Below, piece by piece: positions 7,361 through 15,892 of a stretch of 64,000 bases of DNA. How positions within the stretch are numbered: position 1 is the stretch's first letter; every line of letters begins with the position of its first letter. Both the position numbers and the translations under genes were made by a program. The notes under the pieces were generated by a model. It saw nothing but the letters and a program-made list of their open reading frames with translations. It had not been told where the DNA came from and ran no database searches. The stretch is from an uncultured Clostridium sp. (GTDB lineage Bacteria; Bacillota; Clostridia; Lachnospirales; Lachnospiraceae): the NCBI GenBank assembly GCA_946553025.1, contig CAMNRM010000020.1:1-64000 (forward strand), given 5' to 3'.

Positions 7361-9103
7361 GTGAAAAAAATCATTGATTTCAAAGCCACAAAATGTAAGC
7401 ACTGCTATAAGTGTGTGCGCAACTGTGATGTTAAAGCCATTATGATTAAGGACGGCAAGGCCGAGATTATTCCGGAACTGTGCGTGCTCTGCGGACACTG
7501 CCTCCAGGTCTGTCCGCAGTCGGCAAAGACCTTAATCAGCGATCTGGATATGGTAAAATATATGGTTTCCCGCGGTGAGAAGGTAATTGTTTCGATTGCG
7601 CCTTCCTACATGGGCCTGTTAAAGCACCATTCCATCGGTCAGATCAATACTGCCCTCAGAAAACTTGGATTTACGGACGTGCGGGAAACTTCTGAAGGTG
7701 CAGCCGTGGTGACGGCAGAGTACGACAGACTTCTGGCAGAAGGAAAGATGGAAAATATTATTACCACCTGCTGTCCCAGTGTTAATGATTTGGTTGAGAT
7801 TTATTACCCTGAACTTGTGCCCATGCTGGCACCCGTGGTATCGCCGATGGTGGCGCACGGGATGATGCTGCGCAAGGAGTACGGCAGGGATGCCAAGATT
7901 GTTTTTCTCGGTCCCTGCATTGCCAAAAAGAAAGAGGCCGCAGACGAGAGGCATCCGGGCTTTATTAATGCCGTGCTGAATTTTAACGATATTAACCAGT
8001 GGCTCGAAGAGAAGGATATCGTGATTTCCGAGTGCGAGGATACGCCGTTTAAGCAGCTTGACCCGAAGGTAAACCGCCTCTATCCGATTACGAACGGCGT
8101 GGTCAGCTCGATTCTGGCAACACAGAAGAAGGCGGATGCCTATCATAAGTTCTATGTGCACGGCACGAAGAACTGTATGGATCTTTGTGAAAGTTTGGTT
8201 AAAGGCGAGATTAAGAACTGCTTTATTGAGATGAATATGTGTTCCGGCGGCTGTGTGAAAGGTCCTACGGTGGAGGATGATGCCTTTATTTCCCGCTTTA
8301 AGATTAAGCTGGACATGGAAGAAAGCATCCCGCAGGAGCCGGTTGATGAGCGGGGGCTTGCCCAGGCGATGGAAGGGCTTGATTTTGGAAAACGCTTTGA
8401 AAACCACGCGCCGCGTGATCCCATGCCTTCCGAGGAAAAGATTCGTGAAATATTGGCGGAAATTGGAAAAACCAAGCCGGAAGACGAGTTAAACTGCGGT
8501 GCCTGCGGTTATCCGACCTGCCGGGAAAAGGCCATTGCCGTATACCAGGGCAAGGCAGAACTGAATATGTGTATCCCGTACATGCATGATAAGGCAGAAT
8601 CGCTGGCAAACCTTGTTATGGAAACTTCTCCCAATCTGGTGCTGATTGTGGATCAGGATTTAAAGATCCGGGAATATTCGGCTGTCGGTGAAAAGTTCTT
8701 TGGAAAGACCAGGCAGGAAGCATTGCAGATGTATCTGTACGAATTTATCGATCCGGCAGATTTCCAGTGGGTGTTTGAAACCAAGAACAGTATCCACGGA
8801 AAGAAGGTTACATATTCGGATTATAACAATCTTTCGACCTTACAGAATATCGTCTACATAGAAAAGGAAGATGTGGTTCTGGCAACCCTGATTGATATTA
8901 CCAGAGAGGAGGAGCAGGCCAGACAGGACTATGAAACCAAGCTGGAAACCATTGATCTTGCGCAGAAGGTTATTCATAAGCAGATGATGGTAGCCCAGGA
9001 AATCGCAGGGCTTTTGGGTGAAACCACCGCCGACACGAAGACAACGCTGACTAAGCTGTGTCATTCTCTGCTTGAAGACGGGAAGGAAAGCGAGGTCAAA
9101 TAA
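7361..9103 (+). CDS. PAS-containing [FeFe]-hydrogenase, putative sensory type (group C, HydS-like)
   Basis: A 580-residue iron-only hydrogenase homologue with a regulatory layout. The N-terminus carries two ferredoxin-type [4Fe-4S] motifs (first CxxCxxCxxxC at residues 12-22). The H-cluster domain follows, with L1 TTCCPS (Cys137/138), L2 GPCIAKKKEA (Cys186) and L3 EMNMCSGGCVKGP (Cys294, Cys298). All metal ligands are retained, though L1 and L3 differ from the canonical TSCCPGW and GGCxxGGG. Next come a further cluster motif CGACGYPTC (Cys379-387), a PAS domain (~415-520) and a helical tail. This matches the sensory group C hydrogenases known to lie beside phosphatases or kinases. The start is GTG at 7361 behind GGGGAGG. 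Its stop overlaps the next ATG by 1 nt, so it is coupled to the phosphatase. H2 sensing is inferred from the family. Confidence 0.88.
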   Translation: MKKIIDFKATKCKHCYKCVRNCDVKAIMIKDGKAEIIPELCVLCGHCLQVCPQSAKTLISDLDMVKYMVSRGEKVIVSIAPSYMGLLKHHSIGQINTALRKLGFTDVRETSEGAAVVTAEYDRLLAEGKMENIITTCCPSVNDLVEIYYPELVPMLAPVVSPMVAHGMMLRKEYGRDAKIVFLGPCIAKKKEAADERHPGFINAVLNFNDINQWLEEKDIVISECEDTPFKQLDPKVNRLYPITNGVVSSILATQKKADAYHKFYVHGTKNCMDLCESLVKGEIKNCFIEMNMCSGGCVKGPTVEDDAFISRFKIKLDMEESIPQEPVDERGLAQAMEGLDFGKRFENHAPRDPMPSEEKIREILAEIGKTKPEDELNCGACGYPTCREKAIAVYQGKAELNMCIPYMHDKAESLANLVMETSPNLVLIVDQDLKIREYSAVGEKFFGKTRQEALQMYLYEFIDPADFQWVFETKNSIHGKKVTYSDYNNLSTLQNIVYIEKEDVVLATLIDITREEEQARQDYETKLETIDLAQKVIHKQMMVAQEIAGLLGETTADTKTTLTKLCHSLLEDGKESEVK

Positions 9104-10281
9104 TGGGAGTTACAGTAGATGTTGCTTATAAAAGCTTAAATAAATTTACGGAAATCCTGTGCGGCGACAAGGTGGAAATTCTCCAGACCAAAGACTCCGA
9201 TATTATGATTCTGGCAGACGGCATGGGAAGCGGCGTAAAAGCAAATATCCTGGCAACGCTGACCTCCAAGATCCTGGGAACGATGTTTTTAAACGGGGCG
9301 ACGTTGGAGGAGTGCGTGGATACCATTGTCCAGACCCTTCCCGTCTGCCAGGTGCGCCAGGTGGCCTATGCGACCTTCAGTATTCTGCAGGTGTTTAATA
9401 ACGGCGACGCTTATCTTGTGGAGTTTGACAACCCCGGCTGTATCTTTATCCGGGACGGAAAGCTGATGGAGATTCCCCAGAACATCCGTGAGGTTGAGGG
9501 AAAGAAGATTAATGAATACCGTTTTCAGGTAAAGCGGGGGGATGCCTTTATCCTGATGAGCGACGGAACGATTCACGCCGGCGTGGGCGATCTGCTGAAT
9601 TTTGGCTGGCTGTGGGAGGATATTGCCGCCTACGCCGTAAAGCAGTATGCCTTAACGATTTCTTCCGTCCGCCTGGCAAATGCCTTATCCCAGGCGTGTG
9701 ACGAGCTGTACGGCTTCCGCCCCGGTGACGATACGACCGTAGCGGTTATGCGGATTATTGACAGCAAGCCTGTGCATGTGATGACCGGACCGGCGAAAAA
9801 CCCCGAGGACGATACGAGGATGGTTCACGATTTCCTCAGTAACCCGGCAGCAAAAACCGTGGTCTGCGGCGGCACGAGCGCAACCATTGTTTCCCGGGTA
9901 TTAAACCGCAGGCTGGATGTTTCTTTAGACTACGTGGACCCGGAGATTCCGCCCATTGCCTATATGGACGGCATCGATCTGGTGACAGAGGGCGTGCTTA
10001 CGTTAAACCGCGTGCTCCAGCTTCTTCGCCGCTATGTGAAGAACGAAACGGTTTCCGAGGACTTTTTTGAGGAACTCGATAAGCCAAACGGGGCTTCGAT
10101 GGTGGCAAAGATGATTATCGAGGACTGTACGGAGGTTCATTTATATGTAGGAAAGGCCATTAACAGTGCCTACCAGAACCCCGGCATTCCCTTTGACCTG
10201 GGTATACGCCAGAATTTGGTGGAGCAGCTGAAAACAACCATTGCCGAGATGGGGAGGAAGGTAGACGTTATCTATTATTAA
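9103..10281 (+). CDS. SpoIIE/PP2C-type serine phosphatase with C-terminal domain of unknown function
   Basis: A 392-residue protein whose first ~220 residues form a SpoIIE-like PP2C phosphatase: metal-binding ADGMGSG near residues 38-44 and the C-terminal metal motif GDDTT near 208-212. Such enzymes remove phosphate from Ser/Thr, often on anti-anti-sigma factors. Residues ~220-392 are a separate conserved-looking region (CGGTSATI, DLVTEGVLTLNRVLQLL) that I do not recognise. The gene overlaps the sensory hydrogenase by 1 nt, implying co-translation and a shared signalling path in which hydrogenase state changes phosphatase activity. The target is unknown: no kinase or STAS protein is encoded nearby. 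Confidence 0.85.
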   Translation: MGVTVDVAYKSLNKFTEILCGDKVEILQTKDSDIMILADGMGSGVKANILATLTSKILGTMFLNGATLEECVDTIVQTLPVCQVRQVAYATFSILQVFNNGDAYLVEFDNPGCIFIRDGKLMEIPQNIREVEGKKINEYRFQVKRGDAFILMSDGTIHAGVGDLLNFGWLWEDIAAYAVKQYALTISSVRLANALSQACDELYGFRPGDDTTVAVMRIIDSKPVHVMTGPAKNPEDDTRMVHDFLSNPAAKTVVCGGTSATIVSRVLNRRLDVSLDYVDPEIPPIAYMDGIDLVTEGVLTLNRVLQLLRRYVKNETVSEDFFEELDKPNGASMVAKMIIEDCTEVHLYVGKAINSAYQNPGIPFDLGIRQNLVEQLKTTIAEMGRKVDVIYY

Positions 10282-10406
10282 TTGTTCAGGGGGTTATCCT
10301 GGTGCGGTTTACTGCAGAATGCTGTACCGGAGTTACCGGCAGCAGCGGATGTGTATGAACCGAAACATACCAGATAAAAACACGCAGGGATAGAGGAGGA
10401 AAAATC

Positions 10407-11858
10407 ATGGTAACAAATGACGCAACAATTTTACGTTTAAAGCATGATGTATTATACGAGGTTGCCAAAAGGGCGTATGAAGGTACTTTAGAGGAAGAAA
10501 GAGATCAGCTTCCTTACGAGATGATTCCCGGCCCACAGGCGCAGTACCGCTGCTGTATTTATAAGGAAAGGGAGATTATCCGGCAGAGGGTGCGGCTGGC
10601 AGAAGGAAAGTGCCCTTCCGGCTATGACAGTATGAATGTTGTCCAGGTTATCGGCGCGGCCTGTGAGGAGTGTCCGATTGCTTCTTATATCGTTACCGAC
10701 AACTGCCGTATGTGTATGGGAAAAGCCTGCCAAAATTCCTGTAATTTTGGTGCGATTTATATGGGCAATGAACACGCGCACATCGACCCGAACAAGTGTA
10801 AGGAGTGCGGCAAGTGTGCCCAGGCGTGTCCGTATAATGCCATTGCCCACTTAGAGCGCCCCTGTAAAAAGGTTTGCCCGGTGGATGCCATCACCTATAA
10901 TGAATACGGGATCTGCGTGATTGACGAGGATAAGTGTATCCAGTGCGGTGCCTGCATCCATAGCTGTCCGTTCGGCGCGATTGGCACCAAGACCTTCTTA
11001 GTGGATATTATTCGGCTGATGAAGGCAGGCCAGAAGGTGGTAGCCATGGTTGCTCCGGCGACCGAGGGGCAGTTCGGGAATAATATTACCATGGGAAGCT
11101 GGAAAACGGCATTAAAGAAGATTGGCTTTGCGGATATGGTGGAAGTAGGTCTGGGCGGTGATATGACCGCAGCTTACGAGGCCGAGGAGTGGGCCGAGGC
11201 GTATAAGGAAGGCAAGAAGATGACAACTTCCTGCTGTCCGGCCTTTGTCAATATGATTAAAAAGCATTTCCCGATGCTGGAAGAGAATATGTCCACTACG
11301 GTTTCTCCGATGTGCGCCGTATCCCGTATGTTAAAATCGCAGGACCCGAACATTATCACCGTATTTATCGGGCCGTGTATTGCCAAAAAGAGCGAGGCTC
11401 TGGATTTGAATATTATCGACAATGCCGACTATGCCCTGACCTTTGGCGAGGTTCGGGCAATGATGCGGGCCAAGGGCGTGGAGCTTGAGCCGGAAGATAA
11501 TGATTATCAGGAAAGCTCGGTATTCGGCAAGCGCTTCGGCAATGGCGGCGGCGTTACGAATGCCGTTTTGCAGTGCTTTAAGGAAATGGGTGAGGAGATC
11601 GAGCCGAAGGTTGCCCGCTGCAGCGGCGGCGCAGAGTGCAAGAAGGCCCTGCTTTTGATGAAGGTCGGAAAGCTTCCCGAGGACTTTATCGAAGGTATGG
11701 TCTGCGCAGGCGGCTGTGTGGGCGGCCCAAGCAAGCATAAAGCCGAGATGGAGGCAAAGAAAGACCGGGATGCCCTGATTAAGTCGGCGGACGACCGGAA
11801 GGTGCTGGAGAATCTGAAAAAGTATCCGATGGATCAGTTTTCTATGCATCGGCATTAG
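10407..11858 (+). CDS. [FeFe]-hydrogenase, group B-like
   Basis: A 483-residue cytosolic iron-only hydrogenase that reversibly reduces protons with ferredoxin electrons. The N-terminal third is rich in Cys with several [4Fe-4S] motifs (CRMCMGKACQNSC, CKECGKCAQACP, CIQCGACIHSCP). The H-cluster domain has L1 TTSCCPAF (Cys276/277), L2 GPCIAKKSEA (Cys324) and L3 MVCAGGCVGGP (Cys433, Cys437), all ligands present. These variants, and the lack of the usual TSCCPGW/MPCxxK pattern, point to group B rather than group A. It lies 125 bp after the phosphatase with its own GAGGAGG site at an ATG at 10407. No maturases (HydE, HydF, HydG) are in the window. It may be the enzyme whose expression or activity the upstream sensory module governs. 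Confidence 0.92.
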   Translation: MVTNDATILRLKHDVLYEVAKRAYEGTLEEERDQLPYEMIPGPQAQYRCCIYKEREIIRQRVRLAEGKCPSGYDSMNVVQVIGAACEECPIASYIVTDNCRMCMGKACQNSCNFGAIYMGNEHAHIDPNKCKECGKCAQACPYNAIAHLERPCKKVCPVDAITYNEYGICVIDEDKCIQCGACIHSCPFGAIGTKTFLVDIIRLMKAGQKVVAMVAPATEGQFGNNITMGSWKTALKKIGFADMVEVGLGGDMTAAYEAEEWAEAYKEGKKMTTSCCPAFVNMIKKHFPMLEENMSTTVSPMCAVSRMLKSQDPNIITVFIGPCIAKKSEALDLNIIDNADYALTFGEVRAMMRAKGVELEPEDNDYQESSVFGKRFGNGGGVTNAVLQCFKEMGEEIEPKVARCSGGAECKKALLLMKVGKLPEDFIEGMVCAGGCVGGPSKHKAEMEAKKDRDALIKSADDRKVLENLKKYPMDQFSMHRH

Positions 11859-11897
11859 GTAAAGCAGATGTACAGACACTAATGGACAGGAGATTGC

Positions 11898-13094
11898 ATG
11901 AAGAATTTAAGAATAAACAGCAGCAGGATGACGCAGAAGAATAGTTTGGCGCAGGCAGTAAAAGGGGTACTGTCTGCCCTGGTTCTGGGAACGGGGATTT
12001 CGCTTGGAAGCGGATTCTTTGGTGTGTATGTACAGGTTTTCGGCGCGGAACCGGCAAAAAACACCCAGGCAGGGAAGACGGTGGGAGAACAGAATGCGGC
12101 GCAGAGCGGCTGGGTTGTGGATAACGTGGTTGGTGCCTATCGGTATTACGGTGCCGACGGTCAGATGTGGACGAATGCCATCACTCCGGACGGCTACTAT
12201 GTAGACCGAAACGGCGTAATGATTCATCCCCAGTACGAGATTGAGAAGCTGACTACGATTCCCGCAGATGCAAAGAGCCTTTTGGTGATTGAAGGTCATG
12301 GAAATGCAGGCCGGGCAACGTTTTATCTGAAGGAAGAAACGACGGTGGAAGCCGGGAGCCAGAAATCGACAAGTTCTGCCGCTTCTGTGGCAAAGCAGGC
12401 CCTTTCGCCAAAGCAGACGTCCGTAACCATCAATCAGAAAACGGTATCAAGACAGGCACCGGGAGAAGCGCAGGCGGAAACTCCGGGAAATACGGCGGCA
12501 GCAAAAAACACAACTTCGAATTTATCTGCACAGAGCACAGCCCCTGGCTTATCTGCATCAGCGGCTCCAAATCAGAATACGGCTGCACCGGAGAAAAAGG
12601 GTTCCTGGAAGATGCTGTTTAATACGAATTCTACGCTGGGACGAATGGGAATAGGAAAAGAGGCCGAAGGCGATGAAAAAACTCCCCGGGGATTTTACAC
12701 CCTGGATACTGCCTTTGGCACAGAACCCGATCCCGGAAACTTTAAGGTTCCTTATCTGCAGGTTCATGACGGGCATTACTGGGTGGGGGACAGCGAGTCT
12801 TCCTATTATAACCAGTTAGTGGATATCCAGCAGACCGGAGAGGTTTTTGACAAGAACAAATCAGAGCATTTAAGTGACGTAGCCGGAATAGGATATCATT
12901 ACTGTATGTCTGTAGGCTATAACAAGGAGTGTACGCCCTACAAGGGATCGGCGATTTTCCTGCACTGTATCGAAGGCCCGGTAACTGCAGGCTGTATTGG
13001 CATTCCCAAGGAAGATATGGTAAAGCTTCTGGAAAATATTCAGCAGCCGGCGTATATTTTAATTGATGACGGGGAAAACCTGAAAAGTTATTGA
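11898..13094 (+). CDS. L,D-transpeptidase (YkuD domain) with N-terminal anchor
   Basis: A 398-residue exported peptidoglycan cross-linking enzyme. It has a basic N-terminus and hydrophobic segment (~residues 22-45, signal or anchor), a short stretch like one cell-wall-binding repeat (WVVDN...GADGQMW...GYYVDRNGVM), an Ala/Ser/Thr-rich linker (~150-235) and a C-terminal YkuD domain. The catalytic pattern is visible as His356 (FLHC) and SxxGC-like TAGCIGIP with nucleophile Cys366. It should form 3-3 cross-links outside the membrane or attach proteins to peptidoglycan. The start at 11898 follows ACAGGAG. It is followed by a strong bidirectional terminator, so it ends a transcript; 39 bp separate it from the hydrogenase gene, but a functional link is not evident. 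Confidence 0.9.
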   Translation: MKNLRINSSRMTQKNSLAQAVKGVLSALVLGTGISLGSGFFGVYVQVFGAEPAKNTQAGKTVGEQNAAQSGWVVDNVVGAYRYYGADGQMWTNAITPDGYYVDRNGVMIHPQYEIEKLTTIPADAKSLLVIEGHGNAGRATFYLKEETTVEAGSQKSTSSAASVAKQALSPKQTSVTINQKTVSRQAPGEAQAETPGNTAAAKNTTSNLSAQSTAPGLSASAAPNQNTAAPEKKGSWKMLFNTNSTLGRMGIGKEAEGDEKTPRGFYTLDTAFGTEPDPGNFKVPYLQVHDGHYWVGDSESSYYNQLVDIQQTGEVFDKNKSEHLSDVAGIGYHYCMSVGYNKECTPYKGSAIFLHCIEGPVTAGCIGIPKEDMVKLLENIQQPAYILIDDGENLKSY

Positions 13095-13108
13095 TAAGCA
13101 AATGTATA

Positions 13109-13175
13109 AAAACCTTGCGGATTTTCAGCCTTCCAAAATGGATGAAATAAGGAAAATCCGTAAGGTTTTTTGTTT
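13109..13175. terminator. Bidirectional terminator
   Basis: AAACCTTGCGGATTTTC pairs with GGAAAATCCGTAAGGTTT across a 24-nt loop, with T-runs on both flanks. It serves the L,D-transpeptidase (plus) and the small gene on the minus strand. Confidence 0.85.
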
Positions 13176-13196
13176 TGCCTGTGGGTGCGTGAAGGT

Positions 13197-13385
13197 TTAG
13201 TTTGCATTGCAATTGCCGATGAGTGGCGGCTGCTGGTATAATTTACGTTCTACCTGCTGACGTTTTTTGTTGATTAATTTTAATGTTTCCTGGGCATTTT
13301 CTTTTTTGGCGACCTCCTCGATTTCTTCTAAGAGAGATAACTGATCAAAAAGAATGCCATTGTACTCTTTTTCATTTATCGGCAT
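13197..13385 (-). CDS. Small hypothetical protein, 62 residues
   Basis: I do not recognise this family. The ATG at 13385 has a near-ideal AAAGGAGGG site 6-7 bp upstream, and the frame ends next to a bidirectional terminator, so it is probably expressed. The product is hydrophilic and mostly helical: an acidic first half (FDQLSLLEEIEEVAKKE) and a basic middle (LINKKRQQVERKL), then a Pro-containing tail. There is no signal peptide, membrane segment or metal motif. An upstream in-frame ATG (13424) would add 13 residues but lacks a ribosome site. Its neighbours give no functional hint. Confidence 0.6.
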   Translation of the reverse strand: MPINEKEYNGILFDQLSLLEEIEEVAKKENAQETLKLINKKRQQVERKLYQQPPLIGNCNAN

Positions 13386-13648
13386 ATTTTTCCCTCCTTT
13401 CTTTATGGGAGTAAGTATATCCATGGAAAGATGAACAGTGACGATGTATAACTGTAGTTTTAGTTTATCAGAAAATAGAATTAACGTAAAGACTGTTTTT
13501 CCAGGGAAATAATGTTTAGAATATTCTGAAAAATTATATAAAACTAAGAAAAAAACAAGGAATAAATTGTATAAAAATCAAAACAATTAGAAAAAATATG
13601 CACAAATTGACTATGCACAAAAAAATAAGAAATTTTTTAAAAAAAGTG

Positions 13649-13677
13649 TTGACAAATAGGAGGAGATTAGCTATAAT
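13649..13677 (+). promoter_or_regulatory. Perfect consensus promoter without an intact downstream gene
   Basis: TTGACA (13649-13654), 17-bp spacer, TATAAT (13672-13677). The next ~510 nt carry no intact gene and end in a strong terminator at 14191. Confidence 0.85.
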
Positions 13678-14190
13678 AAAGACATCAAAAAGAGAGAAAA
13701 CAAAAAAGGGAAGAAAGGAAGTTCCCGAATGAAAGAGAGAAAGAAAAGAAAAATCTAAGTAAAGGAGGTACGGACCACCAAACACATAAGACTCGCTCCG
13801 TTATAGTCAAAGTATTATAATTGGGGCAATAGGACAAACCATTATTGAATAAGGATGCTCGAAAGTAAAAAAGATTTTGCCCGCTGTGTAGGAAAACATA
13901 GAAGCATCGGTTTAGTGATATGACGAGAAAGTATTATTAGAACGAAAGCAGTTTTGCACAGCAAAGAAGAAAAAGAAAAATCATCCGTTGAGCAGAAGAT
14001 TCAAAATGGTCATACAACTTCATATAGAAGATTTCATTACCGAAGAAAGATATGGATGAAATCAAAAGAATGAATGCACAGTTTTAATCTCCGAAATTCT
14101 TGAAACATGGTTATGATGAACAAGAAACAGAAGAAAAACTGAATAAAGAGAATGAGAGGTTTCAGGTCCAATGGATGAAATAGCTTAAAG
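13678..14190 (+). other. Transcribed-looking gene-free stretch (ncRNA or decayed gene)
   Basis: This stretch lies between a consensus promoter and a strong terminator and is purine-rich. A nine-codon ORF (13729-13758, MKERKKRKI) is followed at once by an orphan AAAGGAGGT ribosome site (13761-13769) with no start codon at proper distance. Further on, short frames such as 13852-13920 (22 residues) and 14052-14183 look like coding remnants interrupted by stops. It could be a decayed small gene or a non-coding RNA. Nothing was recognised by homology. Confidence 0.45.
14052..14183 (+). pseudogene. Broken small ORF with one in-frame stop
   Basis: From the ATG at 14052 the frame reads MDEIKRMNAQF, hits TAA at 14085-14087, and continues in the same frame for 31 residues (SPKFLKHGYDEQ..., ending FQVQWMK) to a TAG just before the terminator. 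The composition after the stop is typical of a real helical, charged protein. A single G-to-T change (GAA to TAA) would explain the interruption. Family unknown. Confidence 0.4.
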
Positions 14191-14233
14191 GCGGGTATCT
14201 AAGAAGAAAAATAGATACCCGCTTTTATTTTTT
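14191..14233 (+). terminator. Strong rho-independent terminator
   Basis: GCGGGTATCT (14191-14200) pairs perfectly with AGATACCCGC (14213-14222), loop 12 nt, followed by TTTTATTTTTT. Confidence 0.9.
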
Positions 14234-14259
14234 GCGTTCTTTTTTGTGCAAAATAGCAA

Positions 14260-14288
14260 TTGTCAAAACGGAGTTTTTCCTATAGAAT
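14260..14288 (+). promoter_or_regulatory. Promoter upstream of the MATE gene
   Basis: TTGTCA (14260-14265), 17-bp spacer, TAGAAT (14283-14288). The 5' leader would contain the two 45-bp repeats before the ATG at 14433. Confidence 0.55.
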
Positions 14289-14297
14289 CTCACCACA

Positions 14298-14387
14298 AGG
14301 ATTTCCTTAGTTAAACCGGATGCCATACAGGGAGTTTCCTTTAGGATTTCCCTGATTAAACCGAAAGGCATACAGGGTTTCTTTGAA
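14298..14387 (+). repeat. Two imperfect 45-bp direct repeats in the MATE leader
   Basis: AGGATTTCC begins at 14298 and again at 14343. Both units contain a TTAAACCG-like block and a CCATACAGGG/GCATACAGGG block in the same spacing. The period is 45 bp. They may be operators for an unseen regulator or a leader RNA structure. Confidence 0.6.
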
Positions 14388-14432
14388 ATCATGACAAGAA
14401 ATTATGACAGAGAAAGGAACTGGTGAGAATTT

Positions 14433-15839
14433 ATGGGCAGAACAGGAGTAAAGGCTGCACCAATGAAAAATATGACGGAGGGAACCCCGGCAAAATTAAT
14501 TATGGGGTTTGCCGTGCCCATGCTTTTAGGCATGCTGTTTCAGCAGTTTTACAGCATGGTGGATTCGGTAATTGTAGGAAAATGTCTGGGCGTGGATGCC
14601 CTGGCTGCCGTGGGCTCGACGGGGGCCGTTAATTTTATGGTTAATGGTTTTGTTATCGGTCTGTGTTCCGGTTTTGCCATTCCGGTAGCACAGCGTTTTG
14701 GCGCGGGGGATTACAAGGATATGCGCCGCTTTGCGGCAAATGCAGGCTGGCTTTCCATTATCTTTGCCGTGGTAATGACTGCGGTAATCAGCGGTTTTAC
14801 CCGGGATATCCTTGTGCTTATGCACACACCGCAGAATATCCTTCAGGGTGCCTACAACTATATTTTCTTTATTTTTTTAGGGATTCCGGCGACGTTTCTC
14901 TATAACCTGCTGGCAGGGATTATCCGTTCCCTGGGAGATTCAAGGACACCGGTTGTATTTTTAATTATTTCCAGTATTTTAAATGTTATTCTGGACTTTT
15001 TCTTTATTGTTTTTGTCGGCTGCGGGGCAGAAGGTGCTGCCTATGCAACCGTAATTTCCCAGGCGGTTTCCGGTCTGCTCTGCCTGGTGTACATGCGCAG
15101 GAAGTTTGTGATTTTAAGGATGGAGCCGGACGAACTTCCCCTGAACAAAATCCATGTGAAGATTTTATGTGCTATGGGAATTCCCATGGGACTTCAGTAT
15201 TCAATTACGGCGATTGGATCGGTAGTTATTCAGACCGCGATTAATGGACTTGGTTCGACAGCCGTAGCTTCCGTAGCGGCAGCGCAGAAGGTGAGTATGC
15301 TGTTCTGTTGTCCTTTCGATGCTCTTGGCGGTACGATGGCTACCTATGCGGGGCAGAATATCGGGGCAAGGAAGCTGGAACGGGTTACCCGCGGTGTTCA
15401 TGCAGCAGATGCAATAGGGATTATCTATGCCCTGGGAGCTTTTGCGGTAACTTTTTTCTTTGGCGAACAGATCCCGCGGCTGTTTGTGGATGCCGCAGAG
15501 GCCGAGGTTATCCATCAGGCTTACCAGTACATGTTAGCCAATGCCCTGTTCTTTATTGCCCTGGTGTTTGTTAATGTTTATCGTTTTACGATTCAGGGTC
15601 TGGGATTCAGCGGCTTTGCTGTATTTGCCGGTGTTTTTGAGATGGTAGCCAGGGCATTTATGGGTTTTGCCATGGTGCCCGTCTTTGGTTATCCTGCGGT
15701 ATGTCTTGCTTCGCCTCTGGCCTGGATATTTGCGGATATTTTCCTGATTCCGGCCTTTGGTCACTGCATGAAAAAGCTGTATAAACAGTTTGGCGAGGAA
15801 GAAAGACTGGAAGTGCTCCGGGCGAAGGTCAGTCACTAA
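14433..15839 (+). CDS. MATE-family multidrug/sodium antiporter
   Basis: A 468-residue integral membrane transporter of the MATE family (NorM/DinF superfamily), with about 12 hydrophobic segments. Typical features are the early PAKLIMGFAVPMLLGMLFQQFYSMVDSVIVGKCLG segment and the repeated second half (IPMGLQYSITAIGSVVIQ). These proteins export cationic drugs or metabolites using Na+ or H+ gradients. The start at 14433 has only a weak GGTGAG-like site; a second in-frame Met (14463) follows an AGGAG. It is a single-gene unit with its own promoter and repeated leader. The substrate cannot be inferred. Confidence 0.92.
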   Translation: MGRTGVKAAPMKNMTEGTPAKLIMGFAVPMLLGMLFQQFYSMVDSVIVGKCLGVDALAAVGSTGAVNFMVNGFVIGLCSGFAIPVAQRFGAGDYKDMRRFAANAGWLSIIFAVVMTAVISGFTRDILVLMHTPQNILQGAYNYIFFIFLGIPATFLYNLLAGIIRSLGDSRTPVVFLIISSILNVILDFFFIVFVGCGAEGAAYATVISQAVSGLLCLVYMRRKFVILRMEPDELPLNKIHVKILCAMGIPMGLQYSITAIGSVVIQTAINGLGSTAVASVAAAQKVSMLFCCPFDALGGTMATYAGQNIGARKLERVTRGVHAADAIGIIYALGAFAVTFFFGEQIPRLFVDAAEAEVIHQAYQYMLANALFFIALVFVNVYRFTIQGLGFSGFAVFAGVFEMVARAFMGFAMVPVFGYPAVCLASPLAWIFADIFLIPAFGHCMKKLYKQFGEEERLEVLRAKVSH

Positions 15840-15892
15840 CGGGAATGCGTTTGCTCACTGCCAAAGATAATCAGTAAATTTGCACTTAAAGT

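Noticed and set aside
7619-8407. 262-codon minus-strand frame over the sensory hydrogenase
   Set aside because: Antisense to clear H-cluster motifs; no start signals.
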